A DNA stretch of 64,000 nucleotides, from NCBI RefSeq assembly GCF_015712165.1, contig NZ_JADPZX010000001.1:7459501-7523500 (forward strand), given 5' to 3'. The DNA comes from Streptomyces spinoverrucosus. Its GTDB lineage: Bacteria; Actinomycetota; Actinomycetes; Streptomycetales; Streptomycetaceae. Below, piece by piece: positions 38,558-49,288 of the stretch; within the stretch, counting starts at the first letter, position 1; each line of letters opens with the position of its first letter. Under the pieces are notes generated by a model. That model was not told the DNA's origin, ran no database searches, and was given only the letters and a program-made list of their open reading frames with translations. Both the position numbers and the translations under genes were made by a program.

Positions 38558-39490
38558 ATGAAGCTTGTCTTCGCCGGTACCCCCGAGGTCGCTGTTCCCG
38601 CTCTGGACGCCCTGCTCGACTCCGGGCGGCACGAGGTGGTCGCCGTTGTCACGCGGCCGGACGCGCCGGCCGGGCGTGGGCGTCGGCTGGTCGCGTCCCC
38701 CGTGGCGGAGCGGGCGGAGGAGGCCGGCATCGAGGTGCTGAAGCCGGTCAGGCCGCGGGAGCCGGAGTTCCTGGAGCGGCTGCGTCAGATCGGGCCGGAC
38801 TGCTGTCCCGTCGTGGCGTACGGGGCGCTGCTGCCCCGTGTCGCCCTCGACATCCCCAGCCACGGCTGGGTCAACCTGCACTTCTCGCTGCTGCCCGCCT
38901 GGCGCGGCGCCGCTCCCGTGCAGCACGCCCTCATGGCGGGCGACGAGATCACGGGCGCGTCCACGTTCCTCATCGAGGAGGGGCTCGACTCGGGGCCCGT
39001 CTACGGCACCGTGACCGAGACGATCCGCCCCACCGACACCAGCGGCGACCTGCTGACCCGGCTCGCCTTCGCCGGCGCCGGGCTGCTCGCCGCGACCATG
39101 GACGGCATCGCGGACGGCACCCTGAAGGCCGTACCGCAGCCCGCCGACGGCGTGACCGTCGCGCCGAAGATCACCGTCGAGGACGCCCGGGTCGACTGGG
39201 CCACCCCCGCCCTGCGCGTCGACCGGGTGGTGCGCGGCTGCACGCCCGCGCCCGGCGCCTGGACCGTCTTCCGGGGCGAGCGGCTCAAGCTCGTGCAGGT
39301 CGCGCTCGTGCCCGACCGGACGGACCTCGCCTCGGGGCAGCTGTCCGTCGGCAAGAACAACGTCTACGTCGGCACCGGCTCGCACGCCGTCGAGTTGCTG
39401 TGGGTGCAGGCCCAGGGCAAGAAGCCGATGCGGGCGGCGGACTGGGCGCGTGGGGTGCGGATCGCGGACGGTGAGGTGCTCGGGGGCTGA
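38558..39490 (+). CDS. fmt: methionyl-tRNA formyltransferase
   Basis: Formylates initiator Met-tRNA with 10-formyl-THF. 310 residues: Rossmann formyltransferase domain with [18 protein letters not shown] and GLDSGPV (the catalytic Asn-His-Asp set) and a C-terminal OB-like tRNA-binding domain (about 205-300). ATG 38558; the nearest purine-rich element GAGAGG is about 13 nt upstream, slightly far. rsmB starts 68 nt after the stop. Confidence 0.96.
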   Translation: MKLVFAGTPEVAVPALDALLDSGRHEVVAVVTRPDAPAGRGRRLVASPVAERAEEAGIEVLKPVRPREPEFLERLRQIGPDCCPVVAYGALLPRVALDIPSHGWVNLHFSLLPAWRGAAPVQHALMAGDEITGASTFLIEEGLDSGPVYGTVTETIRPTDTSGDLLTRLAFAGAGLLAATMDGIADGTLKAVPQPADGVTVAPKITVEDARVDWATPALRVDRVVRGCTPAPGAWTVFRGERLKLVQVALVPDRTDLASGQLSVGKNNVYVGTGSHAVELLWVQAQGKKPMRAADWARGVRIADGEVLGG

Positions 39491-39558
39491 GCCGTCGGCG
39501 CAGGCCGTTCGACGTACGCTGGGTGCACACCGTATACAGAAATCCGGAGCACCTTTAC

Positions 39559-40977
39559 GTGAGCGACACCTCCCGTCGGCCCCGCAAACCCGGCAAGCCC
39601 TATCGTCGGCCCAAGAAGGACCCCGTCCGCATCCTTGCCTTCGAGGCGCTGCGGGCCGTCGACGAGAGGGACGCGTACGCCAATCTCGTCCTGCCGCCGC
39701 TGCTGCGCAAGGCGCGCGAGAGCGGGGACTTCGACGGGCGGGACGCGGCGCTGGCGACCGAGCTGGTGTACGGGACGCTGCGGCGGCAGGGGACGTACGA
39801 CGCCGTGCTCGCGGAGTGCGTGGACCGGCCGCTGCGGGAGGTCGATCCGCCGGTCCTGGACGTACTGAGCCTCGGCGCGCACCAGTTGCTCGGCACGCGG
39901 ATCCCGTCGCACGCCGCCGTTTCCGCCACCGTGGAGCTGGCCCGGGTCGTGCTCGGGGACGGGCGGGCCAAGTTCGTGAACGCCGTGCTGCGCAAGGTCG
40001 CGCAGCACGACCTCGACGGGTGGCTGGAGCGGGTCGCGCCGCCCTACGACGAGGATCCCGAGGACCATCTCGCCGTCGTGCACTCGCATCCGCGCTGGGT
40101 CGTCTCCGCGCTGTGGGACTCGCTCGGCGGTGGCCGGGCCGGAGTCGAGGAGCTGCTGGCGGCCGACAACGAGCGGCCCGAGGTCACGCTGGTCGCGCGC
40201 CCGGGCCGGGCCACGACCGACGAGCTGCTGCGCGAGGACGCCGCCGTGCCGGGGCGCTGGTCGCCGTATGCCGTACGGCTCACCGAGGGCGGGGAGCCCG
40301 GGGCCATCGAGGCCGTACGGGAGGGCCGGGCCGGCGTGCAGGACGAGGGCAGTCAGCTGGTCGCGCTGGCCCTCGCGAACGCGCCGCTCGACGGGCCCGA
40401 CGCGAAGTGGCTGGACGGGTGTGCCGGGCCCGGCGGCAAGGCGGCGCTGCTGGGTGCGCTCGCCGCCGAGCGGGGCGCCGCGCTGCTCGCCTCGGAGAAG
40501 CAGCCGCACCGGGCGGGGCTGGTGGCCAAGGCGCTGCACGGCAACCCCGGGCCGTACCAGGTCATCGCCGCCGACGGGACCCGGCCGCCGTGGCGGCCCG
40601 GCTCCTTCGACCGGGTGCTGATGGACGTGCCCTGCACCGGGCTCGGCGCGCTGCGCCGACGGCCCGAGGCCCGCTGGCGGCGCCGCCCCGAGGACCTCGA
40701 CGGGTTCGCCCCGCTGCAGCGCGGGCTGCTGCGCACCGCACTGGAGTCCGTGCGGGTCGGCGGTGTCGTCGGGTACGCCACCTGCTCGCCGCACCTCGCC
40801 GAGACGCGGGCCGTGGTGGCCGATGTGCTCAAGCAGTTCCCGGAGGCCGAGCTGATCGACGCCCGGCCGCTGCTGCCGGGCGTGCCGGACCTCGGCGACG
40901 GGCCCGATGTGCAGTTGTGGCCGCATCTGCACGGCACGGACGCGATGTACCTGGCGATCATCCGGCGGACCGGCTGA
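39559..40977 (+). CDS. rsmB: 16S rRNA m5C967 methyltransferase
   Basis: Methylates cytosine 967 of 16S rRNA. 472 residues: NusB-like RNA-binding N-domain (about 15-150) and a SAM-dependent RsmB/NOP2 domain. The SAM loop is [13 protein letters not shown]. The two catalytic cysteines are in [13 protein letters not shown] (motif IV) and [12 protein letters not shown] (motif VI). GTG 39559 follows GGAGC at 9 nt; an earlier in-frame ATG 39523 would add 12 residues with no ribosome site. Confidence 0.95.
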   Translation: MSDTSRRPRKPGKPYRRPKKDPVRILAFEALRAVDERDAYANLVLPPLLRKARESGDFDGRDAALATELVYGTLRRQGTYDAVLAECVDRPLREVDPPVLDVLSLGAHQLLGTRIPSHAAVSATVELARVVLGDGRAKFVNAVLRKVAQHDLDGWLERVAPPYDEDPEDHLAVVHSHPRWVVSALWDSLGGGRAGVEELLAADNERPEVTLVARPGRATTDELLREDAAVPGRWSPYAVRLTEGGEPGAIEAVREGRAGVQDEGSQLVALALANAPLDGPDAKWLDGCAGPGGKAALLGALAAERGAALLASEKQPHRAGLVAKALHGNPGPYQVIAADGTRPPWRPGSFDRVLMDVPCTGLGALRRRPEARWRRRPEDLDGFAPLQRGLLRTALESVRVGGVVGYATCSPHLAETRAVVADVLKQFPEAELIDARPLLPGVPDLGDGPDVQLWPHLHGTDAMYLAIIRRTG

Positions 40978-41045
40978 GGCTCGCTCCCGATCCGCCCTCG
41001 CAACCCCCAACCCCCCAAGCACAGCACAGCGCATACGCTTGGGTC

Positions 41046-41732
41046 ATGGCCGCGCAGATCAACCCCAGCATCCTGTCCGCCGACTTCGCCCGTCTCGCCG
41101 ACGAGGCGCGGGCGGTCGAAGGGGCCGACTGGCTCCACGTCGACGTCATGGACAACCATTTCGTCCCGAACCTCACGCTCGGCGTGCCGGTCGTGGAGTC
41201 CCTGGCCCGCGCGACGGACACCCCGCTGGACTGCCATCTGATGATCGAGGCCCCCGATCGGTGGGCCCCGCAGTACGTCGAGGCGGGTGCCTCCTCGGTC
41301 ACCTTCCACGTCGAAGCGGCCGCCGCGCCGGTACGTCTGGCCCGGGAGATCCGGGCCAAGGGCGCCCGGGCGTCCATGGCGCTGAAGCCGGCGACGCCCA
41401 TCGAGCCGTACGAGGATCTGTTCCCCGAACTCGACATGTTGCTGATCATGACGGTCGAGCCGGGCTTCGGCGGGCAGGCGTTTCTGGACATCATGCTGCC
41501 CAAGATCCGCCGCACCCGGGAGCTGATCAGCAAGCACGGTCTGGAGCTGTGGCTCCAGGTCGACGGCGGTGTCTCGGACGCGACGATCGAGCGCTGCGCG
41601 GAGGCGGGCGCCGATGTCTTCGTGGCCGGTTCCGCCGTGTACGGGGCCGACGACCCGGCCGCCGCGGTGCGTGCCCTGCGCGCCAAGGCGGAGGCCGCGA
41701 CAAAGCACGCGGCATGGGCGTGCGACCACTGA
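41046..41732 (+). CDS. rpe: ribulose-phosphate 3-epimerase
   Basis: Interconverts ribulose 5-phosphate and xylulose 5-phosphate in the pentose phosphate pathway. 228-residue TIM barrel. Metal and catalytic residues lie in [43 protein letters not shown] and LQVDGGV. It stands between rsmB and a SorC-type sugar-binding regulator. Confidence 0.97.
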   Translation: MAAQINPSILSADFARLADEARAVEGADWLHVDVMDNHFVPNLTLGVPVVESLARATDTPLDCHLMIEAPDRWAPQYVEAGASSVTFHVEAAAAPVRLAREIRAKGARASMALKPATPIEPYEDLFPELDMLLIMTVEPGFGGQAFLDIMLPKIRRTRELISKHGLELWLQVDGGVSDATIERCAEAGADVFVAGSAVYGADDPAAAVRALRAKAEAATKHAAWACDH

Positions 41733-41845
41733 GCCACGGTTACGTGAACGGCGCCCGTCGGGCGCCCAGCAGGGCTGATCAAGCGCGCCGTATCTGCAAG
41801 GATGAACGGCGAATCCAGAGTGTGAACAGCAGTGAGGAGAGCGCC

Positions 41846-42865
41846 GTGTCGGGTATGTCGGCGGGCCGGTCAGCCATGCGGATGGGACCCGCTGAGCTGG
41901 TGCAGGCGGCGGCCATGGCCCGCCGCTTCTACCTCGAGGGCAAGTCCAAGATCCAGATCGCCGAGGAGTTCGGCGTCAGCCGCTTCAAGGTGGCCCGGGT
42001 CCTGGAGACCGCCCTCGAACGGGATCTCGTACGCATCGAGATCCGTGTGCCGGCCGAACTGGACGCCGAGCGCTCGGACGCGCTGCGCGCCCGCTACGGC
42101 CTCAGGCACGCCGTCGTGGTCGAGTCCCCGGCCGAGGCCGAGGAGACCCCGGATCCCGAGAACCTGGGCGAGGTGGCCGCCGACCTGCTCGGCGAGCTGG
42201 TCAACGAGGGCGATGTGCTCGGGCTGGCCTGGGGTCGGTCCACCATCCACATGGCCGCCGCCCTCGACAAGCTGCCGCCCTGCACGGTGGTGCAGCTGAC
42301 GGGCGTGTACGACGCCGGGACCGCCGAGCGCGGCTCCGTCGAGGCCGTGCGCCGGGCGGCGCAGGTCTCCGGCGGCGACGCCCACCCCATCTACGCGCCG
42401 ATGCTGCTGCCGGACGCCGCCACCGCGGCCGCGCTGCGCCACCAGACGGGGATCGCCCGGGCCTTCGAGTACTTCGACAAGGTCACGGTCGCCTGTGTCT
42501 CCATCGGCTCCTGGGAGCCGGGCATCTCCACGGTGTACGACATGCTCAGCGACGAGGAGCGGGCGCACTACTCGTCCCTCGGTGTCGCCGCCGAGACGTC
42601 CGCGCACCTCTTCGACGCCGACGGCCGCCGGGTCGGACGGGACCTGGGGGAGCGGTGCATCACGGTCAAGGCCGACCAGCTCCGCCGTATCCCCGAGGTC
42701 GTCGCGATCGCGGGCGGGCAGCGCAAGGCGGCCGCGATCGACGCGGTGCTGCGGTCGGGGCTCGTCACCAGCCTGGTCACGGACACCTCCGCGGCCGACT
42801 ACCTGATGGCGGCCGGACCGACACCGCGGCCGGCGCTGAACCGGGCCGATCCGGACGGGCCCTGA
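41846..42865 (+). CDS. SorC/DeoR-type sugar-binding transcriptional regulator
   Basis: 339 residues. An N-terminal HTH (AAMARRFYLEGKSKIQIAEEFGVSRFKVARVLETA, about residues 20-60) is followed by a phosphosugar-binding domain of the SorC type (GEVAADLLGELVNEGDVLGLAWGRS and GITVKADQLRRIPEVVAIAGG-like end). Members sense sugar phosphates and control catabolic operons. Being next to rpe suggests a pentose-phosphate effector, but this is inference. GTG 41846 follows GAGGAGA with 5-nt spacing; GTG 41822 is a longer alternative. Confidence 0.88.
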   Translation: MSGMSAGRSAMRMGPAELVQAAAMARRFYLEGKSKIQIAEEFGVSRFKVARVLETALERDLVRIEIRVPAELDAERSDALRARYGLRHAVVVESPAEAEETPDPENLGEVAADLLGELVNEGDVLGLAWGRSTIHMAAALDKLPPCTVVQLTGVYDAGTAERGSVEAVRRAAQVSGGDAHPIYAPMLLPDAATAAALRHQTGIARAFEYFDKVTVACVSIGSWEPGISTVYDMLSDEERAHYSSLGVAAETSAHLFDADGRRVGRDLGERCITVKADQLRRIPEVVAIAGGQRKAAAIDAVLRSGLVTSLVTDTSAADYLMAAGPTPRPALNRADPDGP

Positions 42866-42939
42866 CGGAAGGTCACACGGGAGGGCCGGGGCGGTACGCT
42901 GCCGCGGTCTCTCCCGCCACGACGACGATCGGTGCCGAC

Positions 42940-43254
42940 ATGACGGATCACGTGGTCACCCTCGACCTCGACGGGATCACCGACAAGGCGGGCCTGATGG
43001 ACCGCTGCGCCCGGGCGCTTCAGCTGCCCGACTGGTTCGGCCGCAACTGGGACGCGCTGGCCGACAGCCTCTCCGACCAGGGCGTCTGGCCCGGGGACGC
43101 CGTCCAGAACGGGCTGCTGGTCGTCGTACGGAACTGGCGGCCGTACGCGAAGGCGCGGCCCGAGGAGTGGGAGACCGCCCAGCAGGTGTTCGCGCAGGCC
43201 GCGGACGCGGCGCCGGGGCTGACCGTGGCGCTCGCTCTTGGAGGATCCTCCTAA
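42940..43254 (+). CDS. barstar family protein
   Basis: 104 residues matching barstar, the intracellular inhibitor of barnase-type RNases: VTLDLDGITDKAGLMDRCARAL, PDWFGRNWDALADSLSD (the inhibitory helix and conserved WDAL) and a C-terminal WETAQQVFAQAADA helix. No barnase-like RNase gene is near, so it may neutralise a secreted RNase coded elsewhere or have another role. Confidence 0.88.
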   Translation: MTDHVVTLDLDGITDKAGLMDRCARALQLPDWFGRNWDALADSLSDQGVWPGDAVQNGLLVVVRNWRPYAKARPEEWETAQQVFAQAADAAPGLTVALALGGSS

Positions 43255-43344
43255 GGACCCCCTGACCTGCCTGGATGAAGTCACCGGGCATGGCATTCCG
43301 GCCGACATGGGACAATGAAGTACGTGCTCTTCTCCCCTGGCTGA

Positions 43345-44832
<1,488 letters not shown>

Positions 44833-45166
44833 TCGACTCCCCTTCGTACGGCCCCCGTCGGACCTCCTGGTGAGGACCGACGGGGGCCGTCGTCGTGACC
44901 GCCCGAGGCGTTGTCCGGGTGAACCCCGGATGTCCGATACGCAACAGTCGACAGTCACCGTGCAACGAACATCCGCCCGCCGTCCAGGAACGCAATGATC
45001 TTGCGGGCATACGCAAGGTTGCTGCATTACAACGGCAACGCTCCTACCCATAGGCTGTCGCCTCGTACGTGGCGTGGCGGGGACCCCGCTCGGTGGGTTC
45101 CCGTGTCTGCACGGGGGTGCCGCCGGTCCCCGTCCCCCTGACCGGCAGCAACAAAGGAGCCAGCGC
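44833..45166 (+). promoter_or_regulatory. intergenic region: guaB1 terminator and permease control region
   Basis: The first 60 nt hold the guaB1 terminator. The rest has no gene. At 45001-45016 TTGCG-N6-CGCAA is an inverted repeat, and several further GCAA/TTGC half-sites surround it. They could serve the Lrp/AsnC regulator coded behind the permease. Confidence 0.45.
44848..44890 (+). terminator. guaB1 terminator
   Basis: ACGGCCCCCGTCGG (44848-44861) pairs with CCGACGGGGGCCGT (44877-44890). An inner CCTC/GAGG extension is interrupted by one A-A mismatch. It starts 15 nt after the stop. Confidence 0.88.
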
Positions 45167-46636
45167 GTGCTCGACCAAGGCGCACCCCCGCAGCACAGCA
45201 GCCACACCGATCCCTCGTCCCTTGGGGTCGGCGCGCGCCTGATGCGCCGCAAGCCCGTGGAACGCCTGGTCGCGGAGGGTGGCCAGGGTGAGGGAGGGTC
45301 GCTCCGCCGCTCCCTCGGCCTGTGGCAGCTCACCATGATCAGCATCGGTGCCACGCTGGGCACCGGCATCTTCGTCGTCCTCGGCGACGCCGTCCCCGAG
45401 GCCGGTCCCGCGGTCACCCTGGCGTTCGTCATCGCGGGTCTGACGGCCCTGTTCTCGGCCCTGTCGTACGCCGAACTGGCGGGCAGCATCCCGGTCGCGG
45501 GGTCCTCGTACTCATACGCATACGCAACGATGGGTGAACTCGTCGCCTGGGTCTGCGGCTGGTGCCTGGTCCTGGAGTACGGCGTGTCGGTGGCCGCTGT
45601 CGCGGTCGGCTGGGGCGAGTACCTCAACGAGCTGCTTAACGGGACGATCGGCGTCACCATCCCCTCCGCGCTGTCCTCGGCGCCGGGTGAGGGCGGCATC
45701 ATCAACCTGCCCGCGCTGATCGTCGTCCTGCTGGCGATGGTGTTCCTGCTCGGCGGCGTCCGCGAGTCCGCCCGCGCCAACACGATCATGGTCGCGGTGA
45801 AGATCGCCGCGCTGGTGCTGTTCTGCGCGGTCGGCTTCATGGGCTTCAAGTCCGGCAACTACGCCGACTTCATGCCGCTCGGCATGGCCGGTGTCAGCGC
45901 CGCCGGTGCCACGCTGTTCTTCTCCTACATCGGCTTCGACGCCGCCTCCACCGCCGGTGAGGAGGCCAAGAACCCCAAGAAGGACCTGCCCCGCGCGATC
46001 ATGCTCTCGCTGATCATCGTGACCGCGCTGTACGTGCTCGTCGCCGCCGTCGCCGTCGGCGCCTGGAACTGGACCAAGTTCGAGGGCTCCGACGCCTCTC
46101 TCGCCGCGATCATGAGCGACGTCAGCGGCCAGAGCTTCTGGGGCACCCTGCTCGCCCTCGGCGCGGTCATCTCCATCGCGAGCGTCGTCCTGACCGTGCT
46201 CTACGGCCAGACCCGCATCCTGTTCGCGATGTCCCGCGACGGCCTGGTGCCCAAGGCGCTCGGCAAGGTCCACCACAAGACCGGCGCGCCCCGCCTCAAC
46301 ACCGTGATCGTGTCCCTGTTCTGCGGTGCGCTCGCCGCGCTGATCCCGCTCGGCAAGCTCGTCGACGCCACCAGCATCGGCACGCTGTTCGCCTTCGCGC
46401 TGGTCAACATCGCGGTGATCGTCCTGCGCTACCGGCGGCCGGAGCTGGAGCGCACGTTCAAGGTGCCGTTCGGGCCGGTGCTGCCGGTGCTGGGCTTCGC
46501 CTTCTGCGCGTACAACATGTTCAGCCTCGACACCGTGACCTGGGTGGTCTTCGGATTCTGGATGGCCGCCGGTCTCGTGTTCTACTTCCTCTACGGCTAC
46601 CGCCGCTCCCGTCTCGCCGTACCCGAAGTGAAGTGA
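45167..46636 (+). CDS. APC-superfamily amino acid permease (CAT-like)
   Basis: 489 residues. A 50-residue hydrophilic N-terminus precedes about 12 transmembrane helices. The first helix has the APC glycine motif (ISIGATLGTGIFVVLG), and IGFDAASTAGEEAKNPKKDLPRA is typical of the cationic amino acid transporter branch. It probably imports an amino acid by proton symport. GTG 45167 follows AAAGGAGC. An Lrp/AsnC regulator starts 10 nt downstream in the same operon. Confidence 0.9.
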   Translation: MLDQGAPPQHSSHTDPSSLGVGARLMRRKPVERLVAEGGQGEGGSLRRSLGLWQLTMISIGATLGTGIFVVLGDAVPEAGPAVTLAFVIAGLTALFSALSYAELAGSIPVAGSSYSYAYATMGELVAWVCGWCLVLEYGVSVAAVAVGWGEYLNELLNGTIGVTIPSALSSAPGEGGIINLPALIVVLLAMVFLLGGVRESARANTIMVAVKIAALVLFCAVGFMGFKSGNYADFMPLGMAGVSAAGATLFFSYIGFDAASTAGEEAKNPKKDLPRAIMLSLIIVTALYVLVAAVAVGAWNWTKFEGSDASLAAIMSDVSGQSFWGTLLALGAVISIASVVLTVLYGQTRILFAMSRDGLVPKALGKVHHKTGAPRLNTVIVSLFCGALAALIPLGKLVDATSIGTLFAFALVNIAVIVLRYRRPELERTFKVPFGPVLPVLGFAFCAYNMFSLDTVTWVVFGFWMAAGLVFYFLYGYRRSRLAVPEVK

Positions 46637-46646
46637 CCCACCCGCA

Positions 46647-47099
46647 GTGCTGAACGATCTCGACGAACGCATCGTGCACGCCCTCGCCGAGGACGCCCGC
46701 CGCTCCTACGCGGACATCGGGCAGCTCGTCGGTCTGTCCGCGCCGGCCGTGAAGCGGCGCGTGGACCGGCTGCGCGCGACCGGCGCCATCACCGGCTTCA
46801 CCGTCCGGGTGGACCCGTCGGCGCTCGGCTGGGAGACCGAGGGGTTCGTCGAGATCTACTGCCGCCGCAACACCTCGCCGGAGACCATCCAGCGGGGCCT
46901 GGAGCGCTACCAGGAGGTCGTGGCCGCGTCCACCGTCACCGGCGACGCGGACGCGGTCGCCCAGGTCTTCGCCTCCGACATGCGGCACTTCGAGCGGGTG
47001 CTCGAGCGCATTGCCGGGGAGCCGTTCGTGGAGCGCACGAAGTCGGTCCTGGTCCTGTCACCCCTGCTCAGACGCTACTCGTCGGGCGCGCCGGCGTAA
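46647..47099 (+). CDS. Lrp/AsnC family transcriptional regulator
   Basis: 150 residues: N-terminal winged HTH (LNDLDERIVHALAEDARRSY, then GLSAPAVKRRVDRLRATGAI) and C-terminal RAM domain (TVTGDADAVAQVFASDMRHFERVLER) that binds amino acids and drives oligomerisation. Its place behind the permease suggests local control by amino acid supply. GTG start. Confidence 0.92.
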   Translation: MLNDLDERIVHALAEDARRSYADIGQLVGLSAPAVKRRVDRLRATGAITGFTVRVDPSALGWETEGFVEIYCRRNTSPETIQRGLERYQEVVAASTVTGDADAVAQVFASDMRHFERVLERIAGEPFVERTKSVLVLSPLLRRYSSGAPA

Positions 47100-47109
47100 G
47101 TCGCCGCAA

Positions 47110-47136
47110 GGGGCGCGGGGAACTGCGCGACAAGCC
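47110..47136 (+). repeat. dispersed Streptomyces intergenic repeat, copy B
   Basis: GGGGCGCGGGGAACTGCGCG followed by ACAAGCC, the same element as at 17644-17670 with two differences, placed between convergent genes just after the Lrp stop codon. Confidence 0.6.
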
Positions 47137-47178
47137 ACGGACGACGGAAAGCCGGCACGCGACATCGCGCCCCGATCC

Positions 47179-47919
47179 CTACTCCGCGGTCTTCCTCGCC
47201 AACGCATTGTTCCCGATCGAGTTGTGCACGCTGAAGCTCACGGCGTCCGAGCGATAGCGATCGTCCGACCACTCCACCGGACGCCCTTCGTGCGTCGTGG
47301 TCACCCGGCGCACCCGCAACAACGGGCTCGTACGACGAACCTGAAGCAGCTCGGCATCCTGCGCGCCGGCGGCGACGGCGTCGATGACGTGCTCGCCGTA
47401 CGCGAAGACCAGCCCCGTGTCGTCGTACAGGCGCTGGGTGACGGACGGGCATTCCGGCTCGATGGCCTCCACCGCCGGGGAGATCCAGTCGGCGTACACC
47501 GTGCGTTCCAGCAGGACCGGCTCGCGGTCCAGCCCCCGCACCCGCAGCACATGCAACACCGGTGTGCCCTCGGCGAGTTGGAGCCGTACGGAGTCCTCCA
47601 CGGTGGCGGCCCTGTACGCCTGCTCGACCACCCGCCCCGTCGCCTCCCGCCCCATGGCCCGCGCCCACTGGGCGAAACTCCGCAGCTCGCCGAAGCTCTG
47701 GCTGCGCCGGCTCGCCAGCACGACCCGGCGCGCCCCCTGCCGGGAGCCGATCAGACCCTCGGCGGTCAGGCTCGCGACGGCCTGGCGGACCGTGCCGCGG
47801 GAGACGCCGTACTGCGCGGCGAGTTCCGTCTCGGAGGGCAGTCGGCTGCCGACTGTGTACTCCTCGCGGTCGATCGCCCGTCGCAGTGCGTCGGCGATCT
47901 CCTCGTGTCGCGCGGTCAT
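47179..47919 (-). CDS. GntR/HutC-family transcriptional regulator
   Basis: 246 residues: N-terminal GntR winged HTH (YTVGSRLPSETELAAQYGVSRGTVRQAVASL, about 18-70) and a UTRA ligand domain (about 90-240; TPVLHVLRVRGLDREPVLLERTVY, then RRVTTTHEGRPVEWSDDRYRSD). It is transcribed away from the ABC importer operon, so it most likely controls that operon. HutC-type relatives such as PhnF and PhnR govern phosphonate/phosphate-ester uptake. A good AGAGGGG element precedes the ATG. Confidence 0.93.
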   Translation of the reverse strand: MTARHEEIADALRRAIDREEYTVGSRLPSETELAAQYGVSRGTVRQAVASLTAEGLIGSRQGARRVVLASRRSQSFGELRSFAQWARAMGREATGRVVEQAYRAATVEDSVRLQLAEGTPVLHVLRVRGLDREPVLLERTVYADWISPAVEAIEPECPSVTQRLYDDTGLVFAYGEHVIDAVAAGAQDAELLQVRRTSPLLRVRRVTTTHEGRPVEWSDDRYRSDAVSFSVHNSIGNNALARKTAE

Positions 47920-48070
47920 GCTGCCCCTCTGAGTCGGTAGCTGTGCACAGCGTCACCAGCCTAATCGATAGCCGAAGTGATTCGTGTCAGCCGCCAATGT
48001 GCAGGCGACAGGGTGTTCTCGTTCGACTTGCGTTCACTGTCGCGTCATCGAGGCCGGGCGTACTGAGGCC

Positions 48071-48088
48071 AACTTGTTCAAACAAGTT
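48071..48088 (+). promoter_or_regulatory. 18-bp perfect palindrome before the ABC importer operon (candidate GntR operator)
   Basis: AACTTGTTCAAACAAGTT: eight-base arms with a two-base centre, AT-rich in otherwise GC-rich DNA. It lies 43 bp before the GTG of the binding-protein gene, in the divergent gap shared with the GntR gene. Confidence 0.7.
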
Positions 48089-48130
48089 CGGCAGCACCCC
48101 ACCCTTGTGCGCACCTTTCTGGAGAGACCC

Positions 48131-49288
48131 GTGTCCGTGTCCCTGCCGCGATCAGCCGTTCTCGGCGGCTCCCTCGCCGTCGTCGCCGCGCTCGCCCTGA
48201 GCGCCTGCGGCGCCGCCCCCGACAACGCCTCCACCACCGCCGACGGCAAGTCCGCCGCCACGGCCACCTCCGCCGCCGACTTCGGCGGCATGGACAAGCT
48301 GGTCGCCGCCGCCAAGAAGGAGGGCACGCTGCACGCCATCGCGCTGCCCCGCGACTGGGCCAACTACGGCGCCCTCATCGACGGCTTCCAGAAGAAGTAC
48401 GGCATCAAGATCGAGGTCGAGAACCCCGACGGCTCCAGCCAGGACGAGATCAACGCCGTCACGTCCCGCAAGGGCCAGGACCGTGCCCCCGACGTCCTCG
48501 ACCTCGGCTCCTCCTTCGCGGTGAGCGCCGCCCAGCAGGGGCTGCTCGCGCCGTACAAGGTGGCGGCCTACGACGACATCCCCGAGGCGCAGAAGGACGC
48601 GCAGGCCCGCTGGTACAACGACTACGGCGGCTATGTGTCCATCGGGTGCGACGCGAAGCGCGTGAAGCAGTGCCCGACGACCTTCAAGGACCTGCTCAAG
48701 CCGCAGTACAAGGGGCAGGTCGCGCTCAACGGCAACCCCACCAAGTCCGGTTCGGCCTTCGGCGGTGTCTACGCCGCCGCGCTCGCAGGCGGCGGGTCCT
48801 TCGACGACATCCAGCCCGGTCTCGACTTCTTCGCCGAGCTGAAGAAGAACGGCAACTACACGCCCGTCGAGTCCACGCCGGCCACCGTCGAGAAGGGCGA
48901 GACGCCGATCAGCATCGACTGGGACTACCTGAACGCCGGCTACGCCGAGGAGTTCAAGTCCAAGGGCGTCGACTGGAAGGTCGTGGTCCCGGCCGACGGC
49001 AAGTTCTCGCAGTACTACTCGCAGGCCATCAACAAGGACGCCCCGCACCCGGCCGCCGCCCGGCTGTGGCAGGAGTACCTCTACAGCGCCGAGGGCCAGA
49101 ACCTGTGGCTCGCGGGCTACGCCCGTCCGGCGCTGATGCCCGCCATGGAGAAGGCCGGCACCCTCGACAAGGCCGCCGCCGCCAAGCTGCCCGAGGTCGC
49201 CGGCACGCCGGTCTTCCCGACCGAGGAGCAGCAGAGCAAGGCCAAGACCGTGCTCGCCCAGGGCTGGGCGAAGGCCGTCTCCGGATGA
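48131..49288 (+). CDS. ABC transporter substrate-binding lipoprotein (Fe3+/thiamine/AEP-type)
   Basis: 385 residues. A lipoprotein signal ends in the lipobox LALSACG (Cys about residue 28), followed by a Ser/Thr/Ala linker. The body is a cluster-D/family 1 binding protein (AAKKEGTLHAIALPRDW; APDVLDLGSSFA; TPISIDWDYLNAGYAEE; WQEYLYSAEGQNLWLAGYARP). Relatives bind ferric ions, thiamine, 2-aminoethylphosphonate or polyamines; the ligand cannot be read from the sequence. GTG 48131 follows GGAGAGA. Its stop overlaps the first permease (ATGA). Confidence 0.92.
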   Translation: MSVSLPRSAVLGGSLAVVAALALSACGAAPDNASTTADGKSAATATSAADFGGMDKLVAAAKKEGTLHAIALPRDWANYGALIDGFQKKYGIKIEVENPDGSSQDEINAVTSRKGQDRAPDVLDLGSSFAVSAAQQGLLAPYKVAAYDDIPEAQKDAQARWYNDYGGYVSIGCDAKRVKQCPTTFKDLLKPQYKGQVALNGNPTKSGSAFGGVYAAALAGGGSFDDIQPGLDFFAELKKNGNYTPVESTPATVEKGETPISIDWDYLNAGYAEEFKSKGVDWKVVVPADGKFSQYYSQAINKDAPHPAAARLWQEYLYSAEGQNLWLAGYARPALMPAMEKAGTLDKAAAAKLPEVAGTPVFPTEEQQSKAKTVLAQGWAKAVSG

